Positions 22,863 to 22,890 of a stretch of DNA of 22,890 nt are shown here, piece by piece. Made by a program: the position numbers and the translations under genes. This DNA is from an uncultured Eubacteriales bacterium. GTDB lineage: Bacteria; Bacillota; Clostridia; Lachnospirales; Bianqueaceae. The DNA lies in the NCBI GenBank assembly GCA_902493345.1, contig CABUPM010000028.1, forward strand, positions 1 to 22,890, written 5' to 3'. The notes under the pieces are model-generated. The model saw nothing but the letters and a program-made list of their open reading frames with translations. It did not search any database and was not told the origin of the DNA. Each line of letters starts with the position of its first letter. The stretch's first letter is position 1.

Positions 22863-22890
22863 ATATCAATTGCTAAAAAAGCGCAAAAAA

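Noticed and set aside
22863..22890. T-rich run on the minus strand at the right edge as a terminator of the previous gene
   Set aside because: Only a T-rich tail without a visible stem lies inside the window, so it cannot be supported.

Overview
The window looks like chromosomal DNA of a low-to-mid GC Gram-positive anaerobe of the class Clostridia, possibly Lachnospiraceae or Oscillospiraceae. This rests on the cysE-mrnC-rlmB-sigH housekeeping block typical of Firmicutes, an ECF-type vitamin S component beside type III pantothenate kinase, lipoprotein signal peptides, strong AGGAGG ribosome sites, and sigma-A promoters close to TTGACA/TATAAT. Every gene I can support lies on the minus strand, so transcription runs from high to low coordinates. 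No rRNA, tRNA, CRISPR array, insertion sequence or phage gene was seen. No gap without a gene exceeds 300 bases.

Read in the direction of transcription, 22.9 to 20.2 kb holds purine salvage and cofactor genes: xanthine phosphoribosyltransferase (xpt), a small MazG/PRA-PH-like nucleotide pyrophosphohydrolase, then from its own promoter a probable pantothenate ECF transporter S component and pantothenate kinase coaX, ending at a terminator. From 20.1 to 11.95 kb there is a MacAB/YknXYZ-like export operon with two paralogous membrane-fusion adaptors (one a lipoprotein, one membrane anchored with a large insert), an ATPase and an FtsX/MacB-type permease, followed 20 bases later by a SNF2-family helicase and a terminator.

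From 11.8 to 2.67 kb a strong promoter drives a peptide-type (family 5) ABC importer operon: lipoprotein binding protein, OppB, OppC, OppD, OppF and a small membrane protein, closed by a terminator. Four of its five transporter proteins are far longer than usual. The binding protein has about 860 residues, OppC has about 200 extra extracellular residues, OppD has a helical insert of about 370 residues, and OppF has one of about 100 residues at a different site. Both ATPases also lack the cysteine-rich C-terminal motif usual in this family. Two large hairpins separate the binding-protein gene from the permease genes.

From 2.65 kb to the left edge, a good sigma-A promoter drives cysE, mrnC, rlmB and sigH plus the start of an unidentified small membrane protein. 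The cysS and yacP genes that sit in this block in Bacillus subtilis are missing here.

The best candidates for something undescribed are the expanded oligopeptide importer and the adaptor with a separate domain placed at the tip of its coiled-coil hairpin between acidic linkers. Both are extensions of known families, not a wholly new system, and family novelty cannot be judged without database searches.
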